Assembly: GCA_030674155.1 (NCBI GenBank) | Contig: CM060317.1 | Location: forward strand, 48,002,135-48,022,134 | Direction: 5' to 3' | DNA: 20,000 nucleotides | Origin: Stramonita haemastoma | Taxonomy: Eukaryota; Mollusca; Gastropoda; Neogastropoda; Muricidae | Shown here: piece by piece, positions 11,601 to 19,055 of the stretch | Layout of the letters: each line of letters begins with the position of its first letter | Numbering within the stretch: position 1 is the first letter of the stretch | The notes under the pieces: model-generated | The model's database searches: none | The model's input: only the letters and a program-made list of their open reading frames with translations | Told to the model about the DNA's origin: nothing | Made by a program: the position numbers and the translations under genes

Positions 11601-13420
11601 TCCTGACTGCACTGTCACCAGGCAGAGTATTGTAGTCACATTGTTTTCTGATAACACTGCATGCAGGAAGCATTGTAGTGATGTTGCTTCCTGACTGCAC
11701 TGTCACCAGGCAGAGTATTGTAGTCACATTGTTCTCTGATAACACTGCATGCAGGAAGCATTGTAGTGATGTTGCTTCCTGACTGCACTGTCACCAGGCA
11801 GAGTATTGTAGTCACATTGTTCTCTGATAACACTGCATGCAGGAAGCATTGTAGTGATGTTGCTTCCTGACTGCACTGTCACCAGGCAGAGTATTGTAGT
11901 CACATTGTTCTCTGATAACACTGCATGCAGGAAGCATTGTAGTGATGTTGCTTCCTGACTGCACTGTCACCAGGCAGAGTATTGTAGTCACATTGTTCTC
12001 TGATAACACTGCATGCAGGAAGCATTGTAGTGATGTTGCTTCCTGACTGCACTGTCACCAGGCAGAGTATTGTAGTCACATTGTTCTCTGATAACACTGC
12101 ATGCAGGAAGCATTGTAGTGATGTTGCTTCCTGACTGCACTGTCACCAGGCAGAGTATTGTAGTCACATTGTTTTCTGATAACACTGCATGCAGGAAGAG
12201 TTTGAAGTGATGTTGCTTCCTGACTGCACTGTCACCAGGCAGAGTATTGTAGTCACATTGTTTTCTGATAACACTGCATGCAGGAAGAGTTTGAAGTGAT
12301 GTTGCTTCCTGACTGCACTGTCACCAGGCAGAGTATTGTAGTCACATTGTTCTCTGATAACACTGCATGCAGGAAGCATTGTAGTGATGTTGCTTCCTGA
12401 CTGCACTGTCACCAGGCAGAGTATTGTAGTCACATTGTTTTCTGATAACACTGCATGCAGGAAGCATTGTAGTGATGTTGCTTCCTGACTGCACTGTCAC
12501 CAGGCAGAGTATTGTAGTCACATTGTTTTCTGATAACACTGCATGCAGGAAGCATTGTAGTGATGTTGCTTCCTGACTGCACTGTCACCAGGCAGAGTAT
12601 TGTAGTCACCTTGTTTTCTGATAACACTGCATGCAGGAAGCATTTGTAGTGATGTTGCTTCCTGACTGCACTGTCACCAGGCAGAGTATTGTAGTCACAT
12701 TGTTTTCTGATAACACTGCATGCAGGAAGCATTTGTAGTGATGTTGCTTCCTGACTGCACTGTCACCAGGCAGAGTATTGTAGTCACATTGTTTTCTGAT
12801 AACACTGCATGCAGGAAGCATTTGTAGTGATGTTGCTTCCTGACTGCACTGTCACCAGGCAGAGTATTGTAGTCACATTGTTTTCTGATAACACTGCATG
12901 CAGGAAGCATTTGTAGTGATGTTGCTTCCTGACTGCACTGTCACCAGGCAGAGTATTGTAGTCACATTGTTTTCTGATAACACTGCATGCAGGAAGCATT
13001 TGTAGTGATGTTGCTTCCTGACTGCACTGTCACCAGGCAGAGTATTGTAGTCACATTGTTTTCTGATAACACTGCATGCAGGAAGCATTGTAGTGATGTT
13101 GCTTCCTGACTGCACTGTCACCAGGCAGAGTATTGTAGTCACATTGTTTTCTGATAACACTGCATGCAGGAAGAGTTTGAAGTGATGTTGCTTCCTGACT
13201 GCACTGTCACCAGGCAGAGTTCCTCACCCTGAAGGCAGAGAGCTGGGTGGTGTTGGATGACAAGCACAAGGTGCTGAAGAGCGGCAAGTGGAAGTGGGGG
13301 GACGTGAAAGGGGTCTACGACATCCCTGAACTGACCCCACAGGAGCTGGGCATCCACCTGGGACTCCCCCAGAGCACTGATGGAGAAGAAGAAATGGAGG
13401 TTGGGGGGGGCACCATCTGA
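1693..13420 (+). CDS. RIG-I-like receptor (MDA5/LGP2/RIG-I-type RNA helicase), C-terminal part, five joined exons
   Basis: Join 1693-1938, 3793-3960, 6138-6295, 7431-7757 and 13214-13420 gives about 368 residues plus TGA; all introns are GT-AG and all phases agree (1, 1, 0, 0). The order of parts is helix before Hel2, motif IV region (MIFVRTRA), MTQNDQ segment, motif V ([11 protein letters not shown]), motif VI (QTRGRSR), helical pincer, then the C-terminal domain with Cys pairs CGRC and CNKC, and a Trp-rich end (KWKWGD). This is the layout of RIG-I-like receptors, ATP-dependent cytosolic sensors of viral double-stranded RNA in animals. The MTQNDQEEV segment looks closer to MDA5/LGP2 than to RIG-I, but molluscan RLRs are often lineage-expanded, so I give no symbol. 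Hel1 and any CARDs must lie upstream of the window. Assignment to the family is firm; which paralogue is open. Confidence 0.93.
2480..3460 (-). mobile_element. tRNA-derived SINE on the minus strand, split by the 640-bp element
   Basis: At 3386-3396 the minus strand has a degenerate B box (GGTTTGAATCT) and at 3439-3449 an A-box-like TAGCTGTGCGG, giving a tRNA-like head near 3460. The body (AAGGGTGGGGATTTTTATGG, then GGTCAACTTTTAAAGTGC) resembles a SINE I remember from gastropod genomes. The remaining body motif (TATTTGATCTTCTGCATGTG, then GAATTAAGGCACTG) lies at about 2554-2599, on the other side of the 640-bp element. The SINE therefore occupies roughly 2480-2599 plus 3242-3460. Family recognition is from memory; the outer ends are approximate. 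Confidence 0.55.
2600..3241 (+). mobile_element. 640-bp dispersed retroelement, copy 1
   Basis: This 642-bp block is repeated in direct orientation at 9832-10474 (643 bp), clearly homologous along its whole length by eye. Shared landmarks in order are TGCTGGGGGCTCTT, CAGTATAAATA, CATCCCCACC, GCGACCAGGTAGTGA, CATTTAATGTTTTTTTTCAG, CAGCCCTGATATGGCTTTCG and TAGGGCTATAAAC, then a short (TATGG)n tail. It is flanked by near-perfect 13-bp direct repeats AATTAAGGCACTG (2587-2599) and AATTATGGCACTG (3242-3254), the mark of target-primed insertion. I see no coding capacity, so it is likely a long SINE or non-autonomous LINE derivative. I do not recognise the family. Confidence 0.8.
3793..3960 (+). CDS. 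RLR exon B: Hel2 with motif V
   Basis: The exon follows ATTGTGGCAG and ends CAGACACGAG before GTAGGC. It reads [37 protein letters not shown], then [31 protein letters not shown] is helicase motif V, whose residues contact RNA and couple ATP hydrolysis to movement, and QTRG opens motif VI. The MTQNDQ...VIxxFREG segment is the MDA5/LGP2-like version of the loop that carries the family's added motifs. Both borders fall inside glycine codons, so the reading frame through A-B-C is unambiguous. The acceptor has a poor polypyrimidine tract. Reading on past the donor adds spurious residues and then a stop, which supports the donor chosen. Confidence 0.93.
4390..4542 (+). repeat. (CT)n microsatellite, interrupted
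   Basis: About 150 bp of CT dinucleotides with C insertions and short breaks; the longest clean run is about 4471-4528. Confidence 0.95.
4768..4784 (+). repeat. Poly-C tract of 17
   Basis: An uninterrupted run of C, liable to length error in sequencing. Confidence 0.95.
5607..5678 (+). repeat. (AT)n microsatellite
   Basis: About 70 bp of AT dinucleotides broken by two AA steps. Confidence 0.95.
5795..5890 (+). repeat. Poly-C followed by a (CA)n microsatellite
   Basis: A 13-base C run (5795-5807), then TTCAGC and about 38 CA units to 5890. Confidence 0.95.
5990..6110 (-). mobile_element. tRNA-like SINE fragment just upstream of exon C
   Basis: The minus strand has a perfect B box, GGTTCGAATCC (plus coordinates 6043-6053), and an A-box-like TGGCTCTAACTA ending near 6107, separated as in a tRNA head. 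The anticodon-arm region reads GCTGCTGGATTCAAGG. The sequence does not fold into a full clover-leaf that I can verify and lies in an intron, so a SINE head or fragment is more likely than a working tRNA gene. It ends about 30 bp before the exon C acceptor. Confidence 0.5.
6138..6295 (+). CDS. RLR exon C: motif VI and pincer/bridge helices
   Basis: The acceptor is GTGTGAACAG and the exon ends GTCTTGCAG before GTAGGT. The first two bases complete the motif VI glycine, so the joined peptide reads [16 protein letters not shown]. Motif VI in this family is Q-x-x-G-R-x-R; both arginines are present, so the arginine fingers needed for ATP hydrolysis are intact, although the usual alanine after them is lysine here. 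The rest, [19 protein letters not shown] and then [19 protein letters not shown], is a charged helical stretch matching the V-shaped pincer that links Hel2 to the C-terminal domain. A later AG at 6143-6144 would put the start out of frame. The exon lies just 3' of a tRNA-like SINE fragment. Confidence 0.92.
6448..6663 (+). repeat. Compound (CA)n microsatellite with poly-C leader
   Basis: A C run at 6449-6458 followed by about 200 bp of CA units broken by CC, AAC and GA steps, suggesting an old array with point changes. Confidence 0.95.
6865..7156 (-). mobile_element. tRNA-derived SINE, about 292 bp, with target-site duplication
   Basis: Read on the minus strand from 7156, the head has a consensus A box TAGTCTAGTGG (plus 7137-7147) and B box GGTTCGATCCC (plus 7093-7103), with a tRNA-like anticodon arm whose loop is CTCGTAA (CGT, threonine-like). 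The body includes GGAAAAGGCACTTTACGG and CCACCCAGGTGTAAAAGGGG, motifs I recall from SINE bodies of marine invertebrates, and CTGCGATAGACTGGCGTCC. It ends in an ACTTTAACTAACTTTAACT tail. Flanks repeat CCAGGTGACCTGAGT (6850-6864) and CCAGTGACCTGAGT (7157-7170), differing by one G. The element looks complete and fairly young. Confidence 0.85.
7431..7757 (+). CDS. RLR exon D: bulk of the zinc-binding C-terminal RNA-binding domain
   Basis: The acceptor CATGTCACAG and donor GGG|GTAAGA bound 109 codons in phase 0. After a basic linker ([20 protein letters not shown]) the domain opens with [11 protein letters not shown], continues through [14 protein letters not shown] and [10 protein letters not shown], and ends GTVMKYQG. 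Two Cys pairs, CGRC and CNKC, match the four zinc ligands of the RLR C-terminal domain that holds the end or stem of double-stranded RNA. The second pair is spaced C-x2-C. His residues in SNHHVV lie where the family has RNA-contacting residues. This is the longest and best-preserved exon, and its third-position GC preference contrasts with the flanking introns. Confidence 0.94.
7893..8015 (-). mobile_element. Diverged dispersed-repeat fragment, also present at 16207-16350
   Basis: The motifs TCACTGTGAGA, TGCAAGTACATGCTGGATGA and AGGCAGCCATACTCCCAAC recur in the same order at 16207-16350 (TCACTGTGAGATG, AAGTACACACTGGATGAGAA, CACAGGCAGCCATACTA). They resemble the 3' part of the gastropod SINE whose head lies at about 3460, from memory. 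Both are old fragments. Confidence 0.45.
8593..8620 (+). repeat. Poly-T tract of 28
   Basis: An uninterrupted T run; it could be the reverse A-tail of a retroposed sequence, but no partner boundary was found. Confidence 0.9.
9027..9831 (+). repeat. About 46-bp minisatellite, roughly 17-18 units
   Basis: Head-to-tail units of 44-47 bp, typical parts being ACATAACAGTATTTTAATGC, AGGCATCAACAAAGATAGC and ATTTTCCA. Units differ at a few sites (GCATC/GCCTC, TTTTCCA/TTTTACA). A last partial unit resumes at 10475-10512 after the retroelement insertion. Every unit has a T-rich stretch before TGCAG|GC, which resembles a 3' splice site. Confidence 0.9.
9832..10474 (+). mobile_element. 640-bp dispersed retroelement, copy 2, inserted in a minisatellite
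   Basis: The second copy of the element at 2600-3241, in the same orientation and of nearly identical length. It starts with CCCCCATGGGGATGCTGGGG and ends with TATTATGGTTATGGT. It interrupts the 46-bp minisatellite: TAGCATTTTACA stands before it (9820-9831) and again after it (10475-10486), where the minisatellite unit resumes. The 12-bp repeat fits a target-site duplication, though the minisatellite itself repeats this motif. Near its 5' end GGGGATGCT and AGCATCCCC form a 9-bp inverted repeat around TATAAAT, which is degraded in copy 1. Confidence 0.8.
10475..10568 (+). repeat. Residual minisatellite unit and junction to the 88-bp array
   Basis: TAGCATTTTACAACGTAACA continues the 46-bp unit interrupted by the retroelement. 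The following CAGCTTACATCAATCACTGAC and AAAGCTTTTGGC have a counterpart near 16464-16496 (GGCTTACATCAAAAACTGAC, CGCTTTTGGC), so this is a small dispersed repeat of unknown origin. Confidence 0.5.
10569..13220 (+). repeat. 88/89-bp tandem array, exactly 30 units, ending in the last coding exon
   Basis: Thirty contiguous units with no spacers. Counting unit by unit gives eighteen of 88 bp and twelve of 89 bp, which sums to 2652 bp, exactly the span. Each unit contains ATTGTAGTCACATTGTT, CTGATAACACTGCATGCAGG, a variable AAGCATTGTAG / AAGCATTTGTAG / AAGAGTTTGAAG, then TGATGTTGCTTCCTGACTGC and ACTGTCACCAGGCAGAGT. Units differ mainly at TT/CT before CTGATAAC and at the variable site; otherwise they are nearly identical, so homogenisation is recent. 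The final unit supplies the splice acceptor and first seven bases of the last exon. Minus-strand frames ([18 protein letters not shown]) are repeat translations. Confidence 0.97.
13185..13219 (+). promoter_or_regulatory. 3' splice site module of the last coding exon
   Basis: GCTTCCTGAC carries a consensus branch-point CTGAC, with its A about 15 bases before the AG of CACCAG at 13208-13213. The exon starts GCAGAG. The module is identical in the 29 upstream repeat units. Its branch-point-to-AG distance is short but workable. Choice of this copy rests on the downstream coding frame. Confidence 0.75.
13214..13420 (+). CDS. RLR exon E: C-terminal end of the RNA-binding domain, with stop
   Basis: The exon starts after CTGTCACCAG in phase 0 and reads [50 protein letters not shown], then an acidic and glycine-rich tail ending in TGA at 13418-13420 (68 residues). 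Joined to exon D it gives [17 protein letters not shown], which matches the strand and lysine/tryptophan loop that complete the C-terminal domain of RIG-I-like receptors. An alternative AG four bases on (CAGGCAG|AGTT) would be out of phase and is rejected. Oddly, the acceptor and the first seven exon bases are the end of the last unit of an 88-bp tandem repeat, so nearly identical acceptors precede it 29 times. Confidence 0.9.
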   Translation, partial: AEFLTLKAESWVVLDDKHKVLKSGKWKWGDVKGVYDIPELTPQELGIHLGLPQSTDGEEEMEVGGGTI

Positions 13421-14120
13421 ATAAGGCCGTGGTCCTCTCTCTTCTGCATTTTTTTGTGGTTTTTTTGTTAATGCTTGCAGGTGGGAATGCCCTTTCAGGA
13501 CTTTCTTGGCCTCTTTGGTTTTTGGATTAGGTGCCATCCCAAGACTGGATCTACAAGTCTGTCTGTCTTGGGCCAGTCGTATGCACTCAGCCAGCCTATT
13601 GACTGTCCAGTCTTGTTCAGCATCTGTCTATTGACGGTTTGTTATCCTCTACCTCTCTTTCCTTCTTCTCTCCCTGTCAGCGCTGTTTTGGATAAACATT
13701 ATGTGACCAAAGTATAACAGTTTAAGAACTTTGCTGGTTTCAGTTGTTCTTTTTTGAACTAGGAGCACTTGTTCATCTGATATTTTTTTCTTTTAAACTA
13801 ATTTTGGTCATCTTTCTGTAGGTCCACTTTTCACAGGTTTATATCTTTCTCTCAGTTTCTTTGTAAAATAGCCATGTTTCAGTTCCACAGAGGACAATAG
13901 GAAATTGTAGCATTTCACTAATCCTATTCTTAGAGTAAATGATATTTGTCCTGATGTGAAGGTTTGTTTCTTCTTTATAAAAGTGGATTTACAGTTGGCT
14001 ATTCTTTCTATGATTTCTTGATCACTTTTGCATTCTTCATTGACCAATTGCCTGGGATACTTGAAGTGCTGGATTTTCTCTTGTAGGCCAAGATTTTCTC
14101 ATGTTTATTTTTATTTTCTC

Positions 14121-14123
<3 letters not shown>

Positions 14124-14175
<52 letters not shown>
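14124..14175 (+). repeat. (GT)n microsatellite
   Basis: About 26 GT units, followed by a T-rich (TTTTA)n stretch. Confidence 0.95.
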
Positions 14176-14179
<4 letters not shown>

Positions 14180-14295
14180 TTTTATTTTATTTATTTTATT
14201 TTATTCTTTTATATCGAGGATAACAGAATAAGCAATCATGTGCTTTTTTTCATCCGGTCCCCATGTGTATGCAGTTTTGTAAATATTGTCATCTG
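14176..14295 (-). mobile_element. Dispersed repeat, reverse-orientation partner of 18635-18745
   Basis: Reading the minus strand gives CAGATGACAATATTTACAAA, GGGGACCGGATGAAAAAAAG and CACATGATTGCTTATTCTG, then a degraded TAAA-rich tail. The same sequence lies on the plus strand at 18635-18745 with a clean (AAAT)n tail. The A-rich tail suggests a 5'-truncated retroposed element. Confidence 0.7.
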
Positions 14296-14870
14296 TTCCC
14301 ACCGCACATGATGGCCTACTCTTACGAAAAGCGGAACAGGATTTAACGTGTGCACAAGATGTTCTGCGTGCGTTCGCACACGGGGCCTCGGTTTAAAGTC
14401 TCATCCGAAGTGTGTGTGTGTGTGTACTCTGTGTGTGTAGCTGTTCAGGAAAAAAGATTACCGACTGGTGGCAATCTTGTGATACTGACCTGCAGTGCTT
14501 TTTGCCAGGGTTTGACAGCTGTGTATTTTGTGATCAGCGATGGTCATGAAAGTGTAAATAATGTGTGATAGCCGCATATTATATTCAGTAAACAAGAACA
14601 CTGGCAACAAAACTATACAGTGAGGCACTACACAGGCCTAGAGTGAACTTACTTTGTAGAGGGTGTGGCAAACATTAAAAAAAAAAAAGTCGGTGTGATA
14701 AAGGTGCTCATGTAAATATGTCAAAAAGAACAGAAAGAAAGAGGGATGCACAAACCGGAGTGTAACGTACAGGATTAGTGACAGCTATGTTTTCAGTCTC
14801 TGACTTTCTTTAAAACATAAGACTAGCTAAATGAATGTTGCAGAATTTGAGTGCTTGGTAGGACTGTGGG
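14296..14870 (+). other. Unique sequence in the putative 3' UTR, nothing recognised
   Basis: Mixed composition with a short GT stretch at 14409-14425. No repeat partner and no supported gene. Confidence 0.4.
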
Positions 14871-15300
14871 CCCGTTATCAGTTAGTTATCAGAGTGCGAG
14901 CCCCAAAGTGCCAAAAAATCCCCTGGCTGCTGTAGTTGCTGGGAAGGAAGACTGACCACACCGCTGAATAGACAGTGCCCTGACAGGGACACCCCCAGCT
15001 TTGAGCCAGCCACTCGCCTAGCTGCAGGCAGCCGGCTGGTGGATTGTTTACCACAGAGTACCTAGCATGTGTCCACAGCCAGCCCCTGTGGAAAATGTGT
15101 GGGCAAGAAAGAGAGGCAGCACAGTGCGCGGCCACAGCCCACAAATCCAACATCCCTCAGTCCAGAGTGCTAAATTTAGCACGCCCCTTCCTTTTACCTC
15201 GTCCAAGTGTGGTCAGTTTATGCTATAATTGGCACAGCTGGCCCCATTTGGGCCGGGATGGGGTGGATTGATTAGCCGCTGATAGAAGCTGAAAGCGGGG
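14870..15300 (+). other. GC-rich block of unknown nature
   Basis: About 430 bp clearly richer in G and C than its surroundings, with a perfect 16-bp palindrome GTGCTAAATTTAGCAC at 15167-15182. A 91-codon minus-strand frame runs through it but has no family look. It could be an old repeat, a regulatory element or a conserved UTR segment; I cannot decide. Confidence 0.3.
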
Positions 15301-15599
15301 CAAACTGACTGCTGTGGGCAGCACTAGTTTTCATCATTCTGCATTGTTTTAACCGTTGCAAGATACAGTTGTTGGAAGCTGTTGAGTTTTGCAGAAAGGG
15401 GTTTATTTGTAAAAGAATCAGTTTAGTTTAATCGGCCACAGCATATACACATGGGAACTAAACTTGATTGTGTTGGGTGTCTTTGTACTCTACTTTTTGT
15501 CATCTTTCTGATGAAGGGGCTTACAGCTTTTTTTCCTGTTAGGCGTGGCACGTGAGTAGTGGTTTTGTACCAGAAGTCAGTTTCCCCCTGGCAGCCCTG

Positions 15600-15695
15600 C
15601 CTGCATTAGCTGTTATACAACCCACCATTTACGCTTTGATTTGTTTTTGCAAGATATAGCGCTATATAAATTCCATGATGTATTATTATTATTTG
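15600..15695 (+). mobile_element. 3' end of a retroposon with (TTA)n tail
   Basis: ATATAGCGCTATATAAATTC followed by ATTATTATTATT matches a 3' end I recall from many marine-invertebrate retroposons. The 5' limit and target duplication were not found. Confidence 0.4.
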
Positions 15696-15860
15696 CTGCC
15701 GAGATTCATAACTGGGCCAGGCACGAAAAGTAAGGGTAGGAACAGCAGTGGCTGATATGTTTTAGGTTTCATGTAAAGTTTCTGAATTATCACATTTTCA
15801 TGTTGGATTGTGATGTGGATTTGACCAGTGTTTTTCTTTTTGGTCCGTGCTGTTCTCTCT

Positions 15861-16019
<159 letters not shown>

Positions 16020-16206
16020 GTCAGACATCAAACTTTTAAAAAAAACCTATTTGGTTGTAAAACTCTACATCGGTCAATGCTATTGTAGATAATTATGTAA
16101 ACTTGTTTGTTATTGTTGGTGGTGTTAGTGGTAGTTTGTTGGGAGTTCCCCAGGATAACACCCATGAAGTAACCCAGAATAGAACTATGTCTCATTCATC
16201 ACACCA

Positions 16207-16350
16207 AAGAATCACTGTGAGATGTAAGTACACACTGGATGAGAAGATTGAATGCATCTATGACTGTATATATAATATTTTTAAAAAATCTTCAACATTT
16301 TTAAAACTTTGCCACACAGGCAGCCATACTATATCTTCAGGGGGGGGTTA
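16207..16350 (-). mobile_element. Diverged dispersed-repeat fragment, partner of 7893-8015
   Basis: It shares ordered motifs with 7893-8015 but has an AT-rich expansion in the middle (TATATATAATATTTTT). It continues past the shared part with a G run (16340-16347) and TTATACTCC, as in the SINE 3' body recalled from gastropods. Confidence 0.45.
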
Positions 16351-16499
16351 TACTCCTTTAATGAAGAGTACACATTATTATGCTAGAAGCTTGTCACAGA
16401 AAAAGAAAATGTCCACGTAACATTTCACAGCAGAGCAATAAATATTTTTCGAGCTTTGGAGCTTGGCTTACATCAAAAACTGACACCGCTTTTGGCCTG

Positions 16500-17700
16500 T
16501 GTAAGACTATTCATTTGCCAATTCAGTTGTGAATTGTAGATGTGTATGAAGACCTCTAGTTGTAAAATCTTTCATTTGCCAATTTTAGATCTATGAACTC
16601 TTTGGTTGTAAAAAAGTTCCGTTGTAAATTTTAGATGTATGTGAAGAACTCTCTATTTGTAAAATCATTCCGTTGTAAATTATAGATGTATGTGAAGAAC
16701 TCTGCAAAATCATTCCGTTGTAAATTATAGATGTGTGTGAAGATCTGTAAAATCATTCCGTTGTAAATTATAGATGTGTGTGAAGATCTGTAAAATCATT
16801 CGTTGTAAATTATAGATGTATGTGAAGAACTCTGTAAAATCATTCTGTTGTAAATTATAGGTGTGTGTGAAGAACTGTTTTAAAACCATTTGTTGTAAAG
16901 TATAGATGTGTGTGAAGATCTGTAAAATCATTCCAGTATGAATTATAGATGTGTGTGAAGATCTGTAAAATCATTCCAGTATGAATTATAGATGTGTGTG
17001 AAGATCTGTAAAATCATTCCAGTGTGAATTATAGATGTGTGTGAAGATCTGTAAAATCATTCCAGTGTGAATTATAGATGTGTGTGAAGATCTGTAAAAT
17101 CATTCCAGTGTGAATTATAGATGTGTGTGAAGATCTGTAAAATTATTCCAGTGTGAATTATAGATGTGTGTGAAGATCTGTAAAATTATTCCAGTGTGAA
17201 TTATAGATGTATGTGAAGATCTGTAAAATCATTCCAGTGTGAATTATAGATGTGTGAACTCTTTAGTTGTAAAATTATTCGATTGTCAATGTGTGAACTG
17301 TTTGGTTCTAAAACTATCCCTGTGTAAATCGTAGGTCTGAAGATTTCTTTGCTTGTAAAACTATATGTCTTTAAATTGTAGATATTTAAACTCTTTGCTT
17401 TTGTACAACTACACAGTTCTAGATTGAAGACATTTACAGATTTTGGTTTTCAAAGTAAGTCAGTTGCAAACTGTAGATATTTAACATTTTGGGTTGTAAA
17501 ACTCTTCAATTTTATTTTTTACCTGTCTAAACTTCTTGGTTGTAAAACTATTCAGCTATATATTGTAGGTGTTTGGAACATTTTGTTGTAAACTGCATCT
17601 ATGGTGTGTAGCTGTGTAAATGTTTTTGTAGTTAAACAATTAAGTTATGAGTTGTTGATTTTTAAACACTTAAGTTAATATAACTATTTAGTCATAAGTT
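16500..17700 (+). repeat. 43-bp minisatellite with homogeneous core and decayed edges
   Basis: The core units (about 16700-17250) are 43 bp and contain AATTATAGATGTGTGTGAAG and ATCTGTAAAATCATTCCAG. Both flanks, 16500-16700 and 17250-17700, keep only traces (TTGTAAAACTATTC, ATTGTAGAT) at similar spacing. The pattern is what unequal exchange produces, with decay at the edges. It lies in the putative 3' UTR, so it may be transcribed in the mature message. Confidence 0.85.
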
Positions 17701-17760
17701 GATGATGCGCTTATCTGTTTTGTTATCTTATTAAAATTTTTCTGATTGTGTTTTTTCTGA

Positions 17761-17766
17761 AATAAA
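17761..17766 (+). terminator. Candidate polyadenylation signal AATAAA
   Basis: A canonical AATAAA lies in TTTTCTGAAATAAAGCTTG, after an AT-rich run and before T-rich sequence, as at typical transcript 3' ends. It is the first well-placed hexamer downstream of the minisatellite. A second AATAAA at 16437-16442 is a competing site. Transcript data are needed to choose between them. Confidence 0.4.
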
Positions 17767-17991
17767 GCTTGAATTTGAAATTTTACTATATGTCAAAATG
17801 GTGATAGCAATTTCTCTTCCGCGGATACCAGGGCTCTTTTGTTGTAGACAGTATTCCCAATCTCAGAAAATTCTGTCAGAAATCACATCTTTTCTTTCAT
17901 TTTCTATGTTTGTACCTTTTTTTTCCCATACTATCTGTTCTATCTATTACCTTTTGCTTGATTGTATTGATGTACGTAAATGAGTGTCTGA

Positions 17992-17995
<4 letters not shown>

Positions 17996-18048
<53 letters not shown>
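17996..18048 (+). repeat. (GT)n microsatellite
   Basis: About 25 GT units. Confidence 0.95.
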
Positions 18049-18050
<2 letters not shown>

Positions 18051-18291
18051 ATGGGGCAGTTAATTAGATTACTCCCTTGTGATCAGAGCCTTGTCACAGC
18101 ATCCTGTTTTTCAATCAGGATACACCTGCACATCGTGGGAGCTCTGTTTAGTTGGGTAGTGGTTGAAAACCCTCTGTTGCATACACTTCACCTTCATGCA
18201 TGTTGAAATGTAGTTTGTATGCAGCCTCTTTACAGAGGCCACATCCTCACTGTCTGGCAATGCTGTCATAGCCACGAAGTTGAACAGAGAT

Positions 18292-18484
<193 letters not shown>

Positions 18485-18634
18485 GAGTATATATATGCTG
18501 TGTATATTTATGTCATTCATCCTGCGCTGACCATAGCTGGTCAACTCTTCTACAAACAGTGAATAGGCCTTTTAAAATATGCACAAGAGGTGATCATAAC
18601 ATTAAACCACTAAGAAAGAAGAAAGCTAGTGAAG

Positions 18635-18745
18635 CAGATGACAATATTTACAAAAACTGCATACACACGGGGACCGGATGAAAAAAAGCACATGATTGCT
18701 TATTCTGTTATCCTTGATATAAAAGAATAAATAAATAAATAAATA
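18635..18745 (+). mobile_element. Dispersed repeat with (AAAT)n tail, inverted partner of 14176-14295
   Basis: CAGATGACAATATTTACAAA and GGGGACCGGATGAAAAAAAG are shared with the minus strand of 14176-14295. It ends in AATAAATAAATAAATAAAT, a typical retroposon tail. Confidence 0.7.
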
Positions 18746-19055
18746 TTAACAACTTCACACGAAGGAAACCACAGGTGCATGTGCAAGTATTATTCCTCTT
18801 GCCACATTGATGCTGGCTCCAAGCATTTTGGATGAGAAGATAACACCCCAACCCCAACCTCACCCCCCAAAAAAAGAAGCTAACCCAAGATCCCAGATAC
18901 AACTTTTATTTCCAGCATGGTTTCTCTGAAGTCAGAGTATGGCTGCCTATATGGTGAGGTACTTGAAAGTCATACACACGAACTTCTCATTCAGTGTGCA
19001 ATATCAATCTCACAGTACTTCCCAAGTGGGATGAGTGAGTCAAGAGTGCACATTC

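Larger units (their letters stand above)
7758..13213 (+). other. Last RLR intron, 5456 bp, mostly tandem repeats
   Basis: GTAAGA...CACCAG borders. About two-thirds is repeat: a SINE fragment, a long poly-T, a 46-bp minisatellite, a 640-bp retroelement and an 88-bp array reaching the acceptor itself. The stretch 8014-8590 is unique with no supported gene, and 8640-9026 is T-rich unique sequence. Confidence 0.85.

Noticed and set aside
10529..13160. Chain of minus-strand frames reading [14 protein letters not shown] repeats
   Set aside because: They are translations of the 88/89-bp array; the unit length is not always a multiple of three, frames break repeatedly, and no gene-like context exists.
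10569..13220. CRISPR-like array
   Set aside because: The units are contiguous with no unique spacers, and the setting is a eukaryotic intron.
13214..13222. Alternative acceptor CAGGCAG|AGTT for the last exon
   Set aside because: It would leave exon E out of phase with the phase-0 donor of exon D, while CACCAG|GCAGAG keeps the conserved C-terminal frame.
13139..13537. 132-codon minus-strand frame over exon E
   Set aside because: Antisense of the true exon joined to repeat translation; no recognisable domain.
14878..15153. 91-codon minus-strand frame in the GC-rich block
   Set aside because: No family resemblance, no splice or start context, and composition alone can explain an open frame of this length.
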